Source of the DNA: Acestrorhynchus altus
Taxonomy: Eukaryota; Chordata; Actinopteri; Characiformes; Acestrorhynchidae
Assembly: GCA_034509495.1 (NCBI GenBank)
Contig: CM067504.1
Coordinates: 37,691,424 to 37,755,423 of the forward strand
Reading direction: 5' to 3'
DNA length: 64,000 nucleotides
Shown here: positions 24,640 to 36,050 of the stretch, one piece after another
Numbering within the stretch: the stretch's first letter is position 1
Layout of the letters: each line of letters opens with the position of its first letter
Notes under the pieces: model-generated
Told to the model about the DNA's origin: nothing
The model's database searches: none
What the model saw: the letters and a program-made list of their open reading frames with translations, nothing else
Translations under genes and position numbers: made by a program

Positions 24640-24895
24640 AAAATTACTACATAGGCAATTGTGAGCTGCTGGCTGTCAAAGGTGTACGGACAAAAATGGA
24701 CACACTGGCTTGAGGGCGCACAAAATCCCTTTGTAATCCTGATGGATCATAGCAACCTGGAGTATGTCAAGTCAGCCAAACGACTGAACTCATGTCAAGC
24801 CAGATGGGCACTTTGTTTTTTGCCAGATTTAATTTCAAATTGGCTTACAGACTTGGATCCAGAAAATGGCAAAGCTAGTAAAGTCTTGCATATGT
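24640..24895 (+). mobile_element. Ty3/gypsy retrotransposon RNase H fragment
   Basis: Reading with one frame change gives AEQNYYIGNCELLAVK, then WTHWLEGAQNPFVILMDHSN and LEYVKSAKRLNSCQARWAL. In fish Ty3/gypsy polyproteins the matching block (NYDVGNRELLA, HWLEGA, TDHKNLEY, AKRLNSRQARW) is the RNase H domain after the reverse transcriptase. An internal shift after LLAVK and a stop after the domain leave it dead. No LTR, integrase or gag is seen next to it. It may be from the same lineage as the fragment at 51680-52340, which covers the preceding domain. Confidence 0.8.
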
Positions 24896-26518
24896 GAAAT
24901 ATACCAGGTTCATTAAATACATTCATTTTCCCTCCTGTGTAGTAGCCCCTGTCTGATGGGAGTGAAGGACGTTCATGATGCACCCTTTAACATTTAGAAC
25001 CCAAGTTTGTGGGATGTTTTCATAGGTTGATGTACTTTTATTCAGCAATTTACAAATACATTTATAGGAGACAGTCACACATGTCAGAAATTAGAATTTC
25101 AGGAGATCATTTTGTCTTCATTGAGATTTAAAAATTGAGTTTAAATATTTGCATGAATTTAACTTTCATCTACATTTTTTCTTTTTTCTTTTAAGGACTA
25201 AACTTCACATCTCAGAAATCCCCCATCATTTTTTTTAATATGTATGTGAGTATTATACTCTCTCAGGACTTTCATTCTAAAAACGAAACAGTGTGTCTGC
25301 AAAAAGTGAGAAAACAGCATATTATGTTACTCTAGAATTCAAAGTGGGCTCTTGTTCTTCATTTTTTTGCATCTTCTGAACAAATATTGCATGTGAATTC
25401 TGCTAAACCTGCATTGTTATATAACATTCTCATTAACCATTTAATTTATTTAATCTATGACATGAATGAATTATTCCCATCAAACAAATATGCACTTTTC
25501 AAGACTTCATCAATGTGTGTTGAACTGGATCATTTTTTTTTTATTTTAACTGCCAAGTATTTTGGATATTTATTACTATCACATCAAAATGTTTTGCATT
25601 TTCAGCTCAAAAACACCCTGGAACATCAATTTCCAACACATATGTGTTTATTTGTTTGTTTGTTTGTTTGTTTGTTTTTTGTACTTATGAGCAATAAACT
25701 ACAACAACATGCCTCAAATTTTGCCTAGGGCTCTAACGGTTAAATGAACTGGAAGCTTAATGTATGTATGACAGCTTTGTGTGGACGCAATACAGAGGAA
25801 AAGAGTGATATGTCTGAACCAGCCACAACTACATCCATAACTACAAAAATAGACCCGTGTTGGTCCAACAATCAGCACACACTAACAGATACTCAGCTGA
25901 ATGGGGCATTTGAGAATTGAGTGATTGGGTTGATTGTAGGTGAAGAGGATGCTCTCATTCAGGAGAGCCCTCCAGAGGTTAGAGGTCACATAGTGTTTGA
26001 CTGCAGGGAGGGGTGTTCATGCTGAATTCTGTGTTTGATTAGAGTTTTGGTCTGGAACAGTAAAAAGCTTTTTGAACTGTATTGATATTCCCATAAACAG
26101 ATGATAGGATGGCAAGGTGTCTTCCAGAACAGTCCTCTATTTCCATTTTTTTTTCTGATTCCGGAGGGGAAATGTGTCCCTTTAGCTGGCGGATTTAAGA
26201 GGTGTTTATGTTCTCCTCCTCTGTCTCCAGGCTTTTTAATCACTCCCTGTTTCAGCCCCTTTTTAGCCCCTAAGGAGGAATTCGCAGATACAGTGACATC
26301 CTTCATTTTATCAAAGCACTTAGTCAACATTTCTGTAATGCTGTCAGAGTCTCTCTGCGGAGCTGGAAAACACTCTCAGAAAGAGCAGAATCAAAGACAC
26401 TCAGAAATACAGAAACTTCAGTCCAAAGCTGCAGGGTGGGGACATAGTGTGAGCACTTTAAAATAGAGGACTTAGACATGTGAAGAGAGCATTTTAAACG
26501 GAAGTACTGCAGACTTTA
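24896..26518. other. No gene seen; unique-looking sequence
   Basis: AT-rich DNA with a GTTT array at 25648-25680. Open frames at 25387-25728, 25986-26330 (minus) and 26101-26466 reach 113-121 residues; the last two overlap on opposite strands and none shows a domain. Confidence 0.45.
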
Positions 26519-27530
26519 TCAAATCAAATCAATCAAAAATTTATTTATATAGCACTCTTCAGACCAAATCAAACAGGGTTTCAAAGTGCTTCACAAGTGA
26601 TTGACAGATCAAAGAGCTACAACTAAAATGGTAAGTTTAAAAAAAAGAAACAAACAAAGTAAGCAATAAGAAATTAGACATAAAATAAAATGGAACTAAC
26701 AGTGTGGAATAAAAAGTAAGACGGGTCAATAAAATATATAATTAATAAAATTAGAGTAAAATAAATTTAAAATAAAGTACATCACAATATTCAAAAATAA
26801 ATAGAATAGAAAAAGACATAAGAGCATGAAAATGTTTATAAATGTTTATAAAACACTACATGAAAGCCAGACTGCTTTTAAATATGTATATATTTTCAGC
26901 TGCTCTGAGCTCCTCTGGAACGAATATTTGAAAGTAAATTCACCAAAACTTTTTGTTTAGCTTGGAGGACCAACTATTAGAGAGGCACTGGAGGATCTCA
27001 GCGATCTCCATGGTTCATACACAATAAATCAACCAACCAACCAACCAACCAACCAACCAACCAACCAACCAATATAAGATCTTTAATATCAATGTGATAA
27101 CTGACAGTTAGCCAGTGTAATGATTTAAAACAGGGGTAGCGTGAGTTTCTGGTTTTAGTCAGAACTTGTGCAAAAAATTTATGAATTAAATGTAACTGAT
27201 TAAATGTAATTTTTGGTTGGAAGGAGAGCATTAAAGTTGTCCGACCTGCTAGTTATGAAAGCTGGCATCAGTTTTCTGTTAGTCATTTTCGAGATGTTCT
27301 TCATATGATAAAATGCTGTTTTTGTGACACCTCATACATGAGCCTTAAAATTAAAATCACAGTCAAAATATGTTTTGCTTGTTGGCTTGGATTGAATCCA
27401 AGTGTATTTAATTTGGGGGAGAGTTTCTCTCTCTGAGTCTTGGAACCAAGGTTCTCAGTTTTATCCTGGTTTAGCTGTAGAAAATCCTGTGACATCCAGA
27501 CTTTCATTTCTAAAATACAGGTAAAAAGTG
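26519..27530 (-). mobile_element. L2/CR1-like LINE, 3' half of ORF2 and 3' UTR
   Basis: Read on the minus strand from about 27530 down, the sequence encodes WMSQDFLQLNQDKTE (27301-27507 frame), the conserved stretch after the reverse transcriptase core in fish L2/CR1-type LINEs. Then come KLNTLGFNPSQQ, VLTKTRNSRY and FKSLHWLTVSYHIDIKDLIL (26998-27231 frame), then remnants of YEPWRSLRSS and LRAAENIYTFKSS. The 3' end near 26530 reads GTGCTATATAAATAAATTTT followed by TGAT-type repeats, a typical tail. A frameshift separates the two open frames, and a (GTTG)n array at 27029-27072 replaces part of the coding region. The 5' half is absent (usual LINE truncation). Motifs are seen; clade is recalled. 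Confidence 0.8.
27029..27072. repeat. (CAAC)n microsatellite inside a LINE remnant
   Basis: A near-perfect CAAC array (GTTG on the LINE strand) lies between the codons for IDIKDLIL and those for YEPWRSLRSS. It produces the artefactual VGWLVGW repeat. Confidence 0.97.
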
Positions 27531-27689
27531 TGTCAGTTGGTCGGTTATAACCTCATACGCCATTGTTTTATCTGTTATTATAATTTGAATGATGAGGTGG
27601 AAATCAGTCCAAGTACACTACATTTACAACGTTTTAATGAGTTTCCTGACCAATGCTGTTATTTATTGATTGCGTACAACCTCCTTATT

Positions 27690-28620
27690 TCACCCAAAGC
27701 TCATCTCCATCACTCATCTCTGCTCCATCAAATGCATCATCTCCATCACTTGAATCAAACCTCCTACACTATTACATTTTTAAAAATGGTAGATTAAGGT
27801 GACATATAGGATATTTTGCATGACAAGAAAAACAAGAATGCAGTTAATGTATCACATTATTCATTTACAACAAATGAAAATTCAACAAATTCAAAACACA
27901 AACTTCATCAAGGTCCATCAAACCCAACCTTTTTAATCATCTGCATCCATCACTACCTTTATTCTCTTCAACTGCATCAACCCTATGCACTTCATCATCC
28001 CTATCAGCTCCAACATCCAAACCCTAACCCTGAGCTCCATCCGTCAGGTCCCTCAGCCATATAATTCCCATCAAGTACATCATCTCAGTCATCAACGTAA
28101 TCAACTTCATCATCCCATCACCTCTTTCAACTCCATTAGCTGCATCATCACTAATATCCACATCTCACACAACACATTCATAATCTGCATCAACTCCCTC
28201 AGCTCCTTCAGCCCCATCACCTCCATCTGTCTCATTACTTTCATAGTCCCCGCCACATCAGTCTCATCTGCTCCTTCAGCTTCATTAGGGCCATCAACTC
28301 CATGATCTCCTCACCTATTTCAGCTCCACAGGCTACATCACCAGTAGTACATTTTACAGTCTGCATCACCTCTGTCAGCTCCTTCAAACCCATCACCTCC
28401 ATTAGTCTCATAAAGTTCATAAGCCTCATCACGTCATTCCATTAGTTGTCTCAGTACCATCCATCCATCAGTTTCTGACAGTTTCTGAGCTCAACAACCA
28501 TTCGCTCTTTCAGCACATCTACCAGCCTCATCAGTCCTTCCATGCCCTTTATCTCAATCAGACCATCACCTCCATTAGCCTCATCAGTTCCTTCAGCTTC
28601 ACCATCCCATTGCCCTGATC
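27690..28620. repeat. Degenerate CATCA/CTCC minisatellite
   Basis: Nearly 930 bases are dominated by variants of CATCACCTCCATTAGCCTC and CATCAGCTCCTTCAGC, with a 9-12-base period. The purest portion is about 28070-28620; 27690-28060 is looser and includes CACTACCTTTATTC-type drift. Both strands have long open frames with Ser/Ile/Thr or Met/Leu/Glu bias purely because of the repeat. Confidence 0.8.
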
Positions 28621-28624
28621 ATCT

Positions 28625-28770
28625 TGTTGAAATTCAATCCCAATCTAACTGAATCATACTGGAACTGACTCACAGTTTAATTAAATCCCAGTTTAACTGA
28701 ATCCCAGTGTAACTAAATCTCACTGTAATTGAAACCCAGTGTAACTGTACTCCAGTGTAATTGATCTCCA
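28625..28770. repeat. Minisatellite with about 18-bp unit
   Basis: Tandem variants of AATCCCAGTTTAACTG and AATCCCAGTGTAACTA recur about seven times. It starts directly where the CATCA minisatellite ends. Confidence 0.8.
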
Positions 28771-29404
28771 GTCTGAATCTAACCAGTTTTGCTGTGCTAG
28801 ATATAGCTGCCCAGCTCAGTTTCATTAGAACCAGTGTCCTCCTGTTTCTGCTGAGGACTGAGCTGCATGTGCCAGGGCAACAATTAAAGGGCTGGACCAA
28901 ACAAATAAATGTATTAAATTGCAGTCCAAACACATTAGATGAGAGCCAGACAATGCCAACCTAAACGGCATGGAAATCTGCAGTGTGGTGATACAGCCGC
29001 ATCGATCCTAAAGTCAGCAGCATGCCAGCTCTCTCTGTCTCTCTCACTCTCTCGCTCTCTCCCCTCTTTCACACATCAATGTACAAATTCTAACAGTGGC
29101 TCAATTGTCTATTCTCACATAATTGCATTCATGCTGCTCAGTCCCAAGACTGGACACATTAAAATAATGTTCTGTAATGAAACATCTTCACAGCTGCATG
29201 CACCAGAGCACTGAATGCGTGTGTTGTATTTGTAAATTTGCGCAGAGAAGTTTCTGAACTGTGATTAAATGTGGTTAAACGGTAAATATATCCACCTACA
29301 GGTGCTTGCATGTCGTCAAAGGACAGTTTTTAAGGGTGCTCTCTTCTCTTCTGGCTCTCGGCGAAGGCGGTCGCACTTTCTTCTGCTTAGCTTAGCTCTT
29401 CAGT
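28771..29404. other. No gene seen
   Basis: Unique-looking sequence with a short CT-rich patch at 29031-29062. The 91-residue frame 28939-29214 contains a LSLSLSRS run from that patch and no domain. Confidence 0.45.
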
Positions 29405-29480
29405 CTTGTTTTTTCAGTGAATTTCCATCTAAGGGATCAATAAAGTATAAATCAATCAATCAATCAATCAATAAAATCAA
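29405..29480 (+). mobile_element. 3' tail of a non-LTR retrotransposon
   Basis: GTGAATTTCCATCTAAGGGA then TCAATAAAGTATAAATCAAT, followed by a TCAA array, matches the usual end of many fish LINEs and SINEs (AATTTCCCCTTGGGGATCAA, TAAAGTATCTATC and a tetranucleotide tail). The upstream 130 bases may belong to the same insertion but carry no recognisable reverse-transcriptase codons. Confidence 0.55.
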
Positions 29481-29519
29481 TCAAGAGTTTCTAATTGTAT
29501 TTTCCAGTAATGAGAGTAG

Positions 29520-29895
29520 AGTACAGTCATGGCCAAAAGTTTTGAAAAGTTTTGGAACATATTTTGGTTTGCTGCCTCAGTTTAATTAGAACCTTCAGAT
29601 GTTTATATGGTTTATACGGTGTACAATTATAAGCATTCCATGTTTTTTTTTTTAATTAATTCCTTTTTTTTATTTTATATTGACAAAAACATCCAGTTTA
29701 AGCAAAAATTTAATATTTACAGTGTGGACCCTTCTTCCTTAAGACTGCAATTTGCCTCTTCATGCTGGACATCAGCTTCTGGGCATAATTTTGAGTGGTG
29801 GTGACCCATTCTTGCCCAATCGGTGTTTGGAGTTGATCAGAGTATCTGGGTTTTTGTTTGTCCACCCTCTTTTCGAGGAGTCTATATAGACCTAT
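29520..29895 (-). mobile_element. Tc1-like element: terminal end and transposase C-terminus
   Basis: The left edge, GTACAGTCATGGCCAAAAGT, is the terminal sequence of a familiar fish Tc1-like family. On the minus strand the frame 29710-29925 ends in WVTTTQNYAQKLMSSMKRQI, then GPHCKY and a stop. A small-residue cluster followed by KY at the very C-terminus is typical of Tc1 transposases. The catalytic core is missing and the T-rich interval 29640-29690 separates the terminus from the coding piece. It is dead. Confidence 0.75.
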
Positions 29896-30122
29896 ATACA
29901 TACAACCAGCCATTATCCAAAGCATTTACGGGCTACTTTGTGAGAAAATGGAAGCAAGGCTACCAAGGTCAAAGCTAATACTTGCTTACTGGGTGAGCCA
30001 TTAAACGTGCCATTGTACGTATCTAGTCACAGGGGCGTAATAACGATGGAGAAAGAACTGTAAGTGTGAAGCTGATGTTTTCCTGGTGCTATGATAAATA
30101 GTAACCCTTATAGACCCTATTG
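29896..30122. other. No gene seen
   Basis: Short stretch between the Tc1-like and hAT-like elements, with no supportable feature except the left flanking direct repeat at 30115-30125. Confidence 0.45.
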
Positions 30123-30309
30123 CAATAGGTCACCTAGTCCTGGAGAGCTACCTTCCAGCAGACTTTAGATTCATCCCTAATCCAGCCACCTGATCCCATT
30201 AATTACTGCCTTCAGAGGTTCTTGATTGGCTGACTGGGGTTTGTTAAATTTGGTTTGGAGTTAAAACCTGCAGAAATGTGTTCGTTAGGAGTAGGATTGG
30301 TGTCCCCTG
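30123..30309. mobile_element. hAT-like miniature element with flanking direct repeats
   Basis: A 187-base segment running from CAATAGGTCACCTAGTCCTG to GGATTGGTGTCCCCTG. The flanks carry an 11-base perfect direct repeat, CCCTATTGCAA, at 30115-30125 and 30310-30320. If the target duplication is 8 bases (CCCTATTG), the element begins CAATAGG and the last CAA match is coincidence. Subterminal GTCCTGGAGAGCTACCTTCC matches the family of the element at 46217. No coding capacity. Confidence 0.7.
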
Positions 30310-30909
30310 CCCTATTGCAATTTCATCAGCCAGCTAACCTCACCCATGATGACTGGGCACTGACAGAACCCAGAATGGACAGTAACAAAACCCAGTAAAA
30401 CTCAGAAAGTGTTTTAGTCTTGGATTTAGTCTTTGGACTGTCTCAGGAATACGATCAAGCCAAAAAAGATCTATTTTTGAACAGATTAAAGAGCTGGGTT
30501 TTTTTTCTTTGTTTTTTCTTTTGTTGTTTTTGTTTTGTTTTTGTTTTTTTCACAAGGACAATGTAAAGGAAAAACACCTTAAGGCCCTTTCACATCAAGT
30601 CCATTTATTTTTACAATCACAAAAAAATAGCACATCAAGTTTTGAAAATGAACACATGCATATTAATGTTGTCCATCATACTGATGCTCCACCAACAACT
30701 TTTTATGATGTCTGATATGGTAAAATCAGATTGGCCAATCATAGCTCACTTATCATGGTTGCAGAATAAAAAAACAAATCAAGATGGCGGCAGAACAGCA
30801 CATCTTTTTTGTAAGAGAACACGTCAAATATGACCAGCAATATGCTGACTAAAAGTTAAAGTTAATGTATAGTGAGAAATTACAGTGACTTTATGCTGCT
30901 GTTTATTTG

Positions 30910-30941
<32 letters not shown>

Positions 30942-31414
30942 CTACATTTGTTTAGGACATCCTAGTCTATTCATGGCCAAAAAGCCACAAAGTATAGTTT
31001 CCCTCACTGATGAGCACTCGGGCGAAAGAAGGAAATTAAAGAGAGCAGAAGAGGACAGAGAGCAGACAAGCAGAAAGGGTGTTTGTAGCCCTATTTACAG
31101 AAAACATAAGGAACAAAAACATATCAGGCTTGGTCTGAAGGTTCCACTGCATTAAAATGACATTCATATTTTTTGTCCAAACAAATTGTACTTGCTGTGA
31201 AACGCAAAAATAACTGGGTTGTGAAAATGTAAATAAGCTTGTTAAGTTAGATGTTAGAGTATTTTCACATATGTGGTTACTATGCTGTTGCTATGGTATC
31301 ATATAGTTGGTGGAAGAGTGTCTCAAGTGGTTGCTAGTCTGTTGTCAATTAGTTGATGTGGTAACCCATGAGGCTGGTTGTGTGTTGCTGATGTATTTGC
31401 ATCATCAGCACAGC
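30310..31414. other. No gene seen; short repeats only
   Basis: Contains a T/G-rich tract at 30498-30552, a TTG array at 30907-30941, and at about 31262-31345 a loose minisatellite of GTTGCTATGGT / GTGGTTGCTAG words resembling a common fish repeat. Open frames here (for example 30907-31155, opening with a cysteine run) come from these. Confidence 0.5.
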
Positions 31415-31640
31415 ATCATGCCAGACGTCTCGGAATGGAGTTGTAGAGGTTCCTAATGGTGTCCTGTGATAATCCATCCCATGTATCTTGAATATTCTCA
31501 CTTCGGTCCTGCGGATTATGTGGTAGGAGTGGAGTGTTGGTAGTGTGCATCAAATAGCATCCCATACACTTTTAATCAGTGAAAGGTCTGGCAATGCAAC
31601 TGTTGTAATAGTGCTCACACAGATTTGTTGACAAGTGGGA
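31415..31640 (-). mobile_element. Tc1-like transposase C-terminal fragment
   Basis: On the minus strand the sequence begins near 31610 with codons for LPDLSLIKSVWDAI (the PDLNPIEHVWD motif, whose glutamate or aspartate region is catalytic) and runs to QDTIRNLYNSI-type residues near 31450. The plus-strand words TCCTAATGGTGTCCTGTGAT and ATCCATCCCATG are shared with 41400-41440 and, in diverged form, 33720-33750. The catalytic-region Glu appears replaced by Lys. Fragmented, non-functional. Confidence 0.7.
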
Positions 31641-32064
31641 CTCATCACTGAAGATGTGATGAGATCTGAGTGACTGTCTGACAGTGTGGTATGATAGACT
31701 CTGACAATGCTGACGTAGGGTTAAGGGCAGGCATCATTTACATGCCTTTAAATGTTAAAAATGTGGTCAAAAAATTTGCCCCAGGTTCTGATAATCATCA
31801 GTGATAAACGTCATTAATGTGTTAAAATCACACTGAACTCACTTTTGTAATAATAATTGTAATATAAATATAAGATATAAATGGTATTTTTCATTACTTA
31901 TATGAATAACAGCACTGCATTAGCTCCAGAAACTTCAGTGAAGTTTGTGTGATGTTGAGAATTTTGCCGGAGGGGTGTGAGAACAGAGAAAGGTCCTCCC
32001 TTGCTCACAGTTATATGACGGGCAGCTGTTAACTGAGCCGCTAAGTGTTAAAGATGAGTGCTCA

Positions 32065-32066
<2 letters not shown>
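31641..32066. other. No gene seen
   Basis: The first 80 bases may extend the Tc1-like fragment (GGACTCATCACTGAAGATG). The remainder is unique-looking. Confidence 0.4.
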
Positions 32067-32111
<45 letters not shown>

Positions 32112-32259
32112 TAAAGCAGCTGTCTGTGATGCCACAGCCTCAGGGCTTTCATATCACCAAGAATTCCACAGAGACCCCAATTCCACAATATTCCCACTTT
32201 AAGGTCTGCAGAACACCCACCCTGTCGCAGATGCCCAAATGGAATCAGGTCTCCAGGCA

Positions 32260-32312
<53 letters not shown>

Positions 32313-32389
32313 ACACACACACACCAGTCTGAATGACAGGAATTGTGTGTGGGGTAGGTTCAGCTTGTCTCTGTCTTCCCTAGTGGGTG

Positions 32390-32432
<43 letters not shown>

Positions 32433-32504
32433 TAATTTTACCTCCATCAGCCTGGAGGAGTCAGTGGGTGTCTGCTGATGACCAACTGGTCTTCAATCTC
32501 TCTC

Positions 32505-32563
<59 letters not shown>

Positions 32564-32570
32564 GTCTCTC
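32067..32570. repeat. Microsatellite cluster: GT, CA, CA, CT
   Basis: GT array at 32069-32111, CA arrays at 32262-32324 (one GA interruption) and 32391-32429, and a CT tract at about 32503-32570. The GT and CA arrays are complementary and inverted, so transcripts or single strands could fold into long hairpins with 150-bp and 280-bp loops. Eight overlapping open frames in this interval are translations of the repeats. Confidence 0.97.
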
Positions 32571-33529
32571 GACCTATCTGTCTACTTGTTTAACTCACCC
32601 TCTTTTTATTTGTCCTTATATATGCCTTTACCTCTGTGTCTCTCTGTTTACCTCACTTACGCTTGTTTGGCACTGTCCACGGTACACTGTCCCATTAATG
32701 ACTGACCTGCCTGAGTTCTGCTTCAGTTACACTCTGGCTGAGTCAGTCCAGAAAGACTGGACCTTCTGCACTGGAGAATTTAATGGTCAGTGCAGTTTTG
32801 ATTCCACTAAAGGTCTGCATATAATGCGTTTTTTGAATAGATAGTTCAGCAAATAAAATAAAACAATAAACAAATAATTAGCCCATTTCACAGCGTAGTC
32901 AATGAAAGCTTTTACCCCATCAATAAGCATCATTAAAACTGAATGCCTTTATGACTGCACACTTGGCTCCTTCACAAAGTGTCCAGAAGTCATTCACTTT
33001 TAGTGGAGGTCAGCAATACCAAATGGCATGCTGCAATGTCTCAAGAAAGTTCAGCTTTGCTTGAATTTTAGGCCAAATGAAAATGACATATCCATTTTGA
33101 GAAGAAGTCATCGCACCCACTGGCACATGCTGTACTGACCCTTGTTCCTATTAAACTTTTGTACCTTCACATTAAGCGAAAACTGTGTTAAACGCATGTC
33201 ACACCAGTAACAGCACAGCGCCCATGGGACTATTCTGTGACCCTTGTTATTTCGCACCAGATGCGTGCAAGCGGTTTCTCTTTATTTTGCATGGAAATAC
33301 AAGCTACATATGACTTTATTTGAGCACAAGACATCATTTAATCGCCAAGATTCAGATATAGCAGTTTGTTGATATGAAAACAAGGCATATAACTATCAGT
33401 GATGTATGTTAACAGCTCATTTTAACATCTATTTCACATTTAGTGTCGTTTATATTCCCATAACCAATCTGCCAAATAGTGATGTGTCCATATTAACAGA
33501 ACTAATATTCCCACCTGTGTTTCAGTTAT
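32571..33529. other. No gene seen; unique-looking sequence
   Basis: No recognisable repeat or coding region. Bases 33100-33320 include ACAGCACAGCGCCCATGGG and look single-copy. Confidence 0.45.
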
Positions 33530-33990
33530 ATACAATCATCCTCAAACATAGTGGCACCCAGAAGGAAGTATAGGCTTGTAATGCTATCAGAAAAGAGGAT
33601 GAAGGTTACCAGGAGCAATAATGATTAAATTTTTTACCTGATATGGGCGATATTTATTGAGCTACACGTACAAGCGTAGTGTGTCTCATTATGGCTTCAG
33701 GTGGTAGAATTTAGGCTCCTAATGGTATCCTATGATAATCCATTCCATGCATCTTGTATATTTTCACCATTGCAGTATTTGGCTATATTGATGTGGTGTT
33801 AAAGGCAGTCATCTATCCACTGCAGCCAACAGGGAGTTATGGTAATGCTGCAATACACTGATGAGACCATTATGGTTCTTAGAGATCTACAATGAATTCC
33901 GTCTCAAACTATTTCAGTTGCTTAAATCGCATAGAAACTCTTCTGTGAGGCTTACTTCACTTGCAAAGGACAATTCCAACACAACAGCAT
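33530..33990 (-). mobile_element. Tc1-like element 3' part, strongly decayed
   Basis: Shares the order ATCATCCTCAAACATAGTGG, GGTTACCAGGAGCAATAAT, GATATTTATTGAGCTACACG, CCTAATGGTATCCTATGATA and ATCCATTCCATGCATC with the copies at 41220 and 56720-56885 (reverse complement). The C-terminal codons of the transposase would be on the minus strand near 33690-33790, but stops are frequent. Bases 33800-33990 are assigned only by position. Confidence 0.6.
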
Positions 33991-35379
33991 GAGTCAGAAT
34001 GGAAAACATGCACAACGAGACGACCTTATATAGTCAGTCTAGTACAGCGAGCGATAAGGTCCGTCTTTATTTGCATAGCATGCAGTTGACCATCAGTATT
34101 GAATCTTTTGCATTTCTCACTACGTCAAACCTATCCACCAGCGTTTCATTCCTGTCGGTTGATTTCTTCTGGGTGCATTTATATTTTTGACTGAGTGACT
34201 TTTAACTGAGTGTCTAAATTGACCCACCTAATTGTGGTCAACTACTTAATGTAGAAATTAATGAACCCAGTCCTTGTTATCTTAGATTTTAAAGCGAGTC
34301 TGATGAATGTGGGTTAATTTTGGATGGATTGTGTTGACCCTTGTGTGGTGAAACTGCTTATGGTGGGGACGTTGAAATGATTCTTTTATTTATCAAATCC
34401 CAATGTTGACATTCTCTTCAAAATCAAAATCATATGAAGCACAAAAGCAGCCATTCACTGCCAAACAGTCATGGTGTAGTTTGCGCTATGCTAATTTTGT
34501 GGGATTTCAGTTGGTGTCAGTAGTAGTATTCCATTCTTTCAGTCTAAAATAATATAAAAAAAACTCTAGAAACCAAACATGTATTGGTGGAATTGTGGTC
34601 TTTTTTTTGTATTTTTTTTTTCACTGAAGTTCTATCATCTTGAAGTCCATTAAAAAATGACCTCTCTGTTTGTCCGCCAGCAGTCCATGACTTTTCTCTT
34701 TAAAGAGCAGAGTAAAAGGTCCACTCGGACCTCATTTAGAGCAGATAAACCGGTCAACAACAAACGAGGAAAAAGAGAACATATCAAAGTGAGTGGTGAG
34801 AGGGAGTAAGTGTGGATGAGTCCCTGAGTGACCGGCACATTAGCCGGCGGATGTTAGATGTGTGTTTTTTGGAGGGTTGGGATTGTTCGTATTTGGGGGG
34901 GTCAAGGGCAGAACATTTGAAGCAGCTGGACAGATCAACTGTTCTAAATGGAATTCTGAGCTGTGGTGAGCCATTTTAGAATAAAGTACAGTTTCTTAAT
35001 ATCAGAAATTTAGTTTGATTAAATTGAATTCATTTTTTTTATTATATAAAATACATAATGGTGGGAAACTTTTCGATATGTGCTGTGGATCTTCTAAGAT
35101 GTCTCTATGAACCTTTTCATAAACATGGTTATGGTTGTGTTGTGTGTTTGTAGGAGTTTGGTTGAGACTTTGCTCACTAAAATCAAACATCAAATCTGTT
35201 TACCAAGGTAGCAAAAATAACAACAACTGACAACATTATATTTCACATAGTGGGCAACAAACATATCAAGGTCATTAGATCAGCACTGCAGTAGAAGTAT
35301 TTACTGAATTAATGAATTGATGGAGGATGGATTTTTTGTCCTGCACCTAGTAGAAATGGAGATTTTTTTTTCTACATAT
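33991..35379. other. No gene seen; unique-looking sequence
   Basis: Short domainless open frames only. Bases 34660-34860 keep a balanced base composition with no repeat signature. Confidence 0.45.
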
Positions 35380-35700
35380 CATCTACCTCGTCAGTACCTA
35401 CCAATACAGCTACCTCCTTACCTACATGCCAACCAATCTCCCTATCAACCTACCAAATGATCAATCTACTTATTTACCTAATTATGTTAGCTAACCCTAA
35501 CCCTGACCTAAATACCTACCAAACTTCCTACCTACTGGCTTCCCTACATACTGATCTACCTACCACCTTCTGACCTTTCTATAAACCTATACCTACCTTC
35601 TGACCTATATACCTACCTACTGACATATCCTACCTACCCACCTGTTGACCTCCCTACCTATTGCCTTACTGACCAACCAACCTACCTACTTACCTAGATT
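35380..35700. repeat. Degenerate CTAC/CTACCTAC minisatellite
   Basis: Frequent CTACCTAC, ACCTACC, CTGACCT and CCAACC words over 320 bases form an old tetranucleotide-derived array, with GCTAACCCTAACCCTGACC inside at about 35490. No coding potential. Confidence 0.75.
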
Positions 35701-36001
35701 GGAAGGTACTTGCTGACCTTCCAATTTTCCCCTGACATAGTTTTTCACTTTTGAGTTTTAACATGAAAAGTAGACAAGGACACATTTTGTCCTCCTAAAA
35801 TTCTAAGCATTAATCCCAACTTCTGAGCAAAATAATCAGAAAATAGTTTTGACACGAACCACTTGTGTTTGCAAGTAAGACATTTATTGTAACATGTAAT
35901 AATTAGAAACTTGTCAAAATTGAATTTTACTTGTTCAAACTGAAGTTCTGATATCAAGGAATTGTGAATTAAAAACCAAAATGGCTTTCCATATCTCTAC
36001 T

Positions 36002-36004
<3 letters not shown>
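35701..36004. other. No gene seen
   Basis: AT-rich. The minus frame 35745-35957 (70 residues) has no domain. Confidence 0.45.

Positions 36005-36049
<45 letters not shown>
36005..36049. repeat. (CA)n microsatellite
   Basis: 45-base CA array. Confidence 0.98.

Positions 36050-36050
<1 letters not shown>

Noticed and set aside
27690..28432. Ser/Ile/Thr-rich and Met/Leu/Glu-rich open frames
   Set aside because: Direct translation of the CATCA/CTCC minisatellite on each strand.
27029..29480. CRISPR array
   Set aside because: The direct repeats are simple tetranucleotides or 9-18-base minisatellites with no constant repeat and variable spacer pattern, and there are no cas-like genes.
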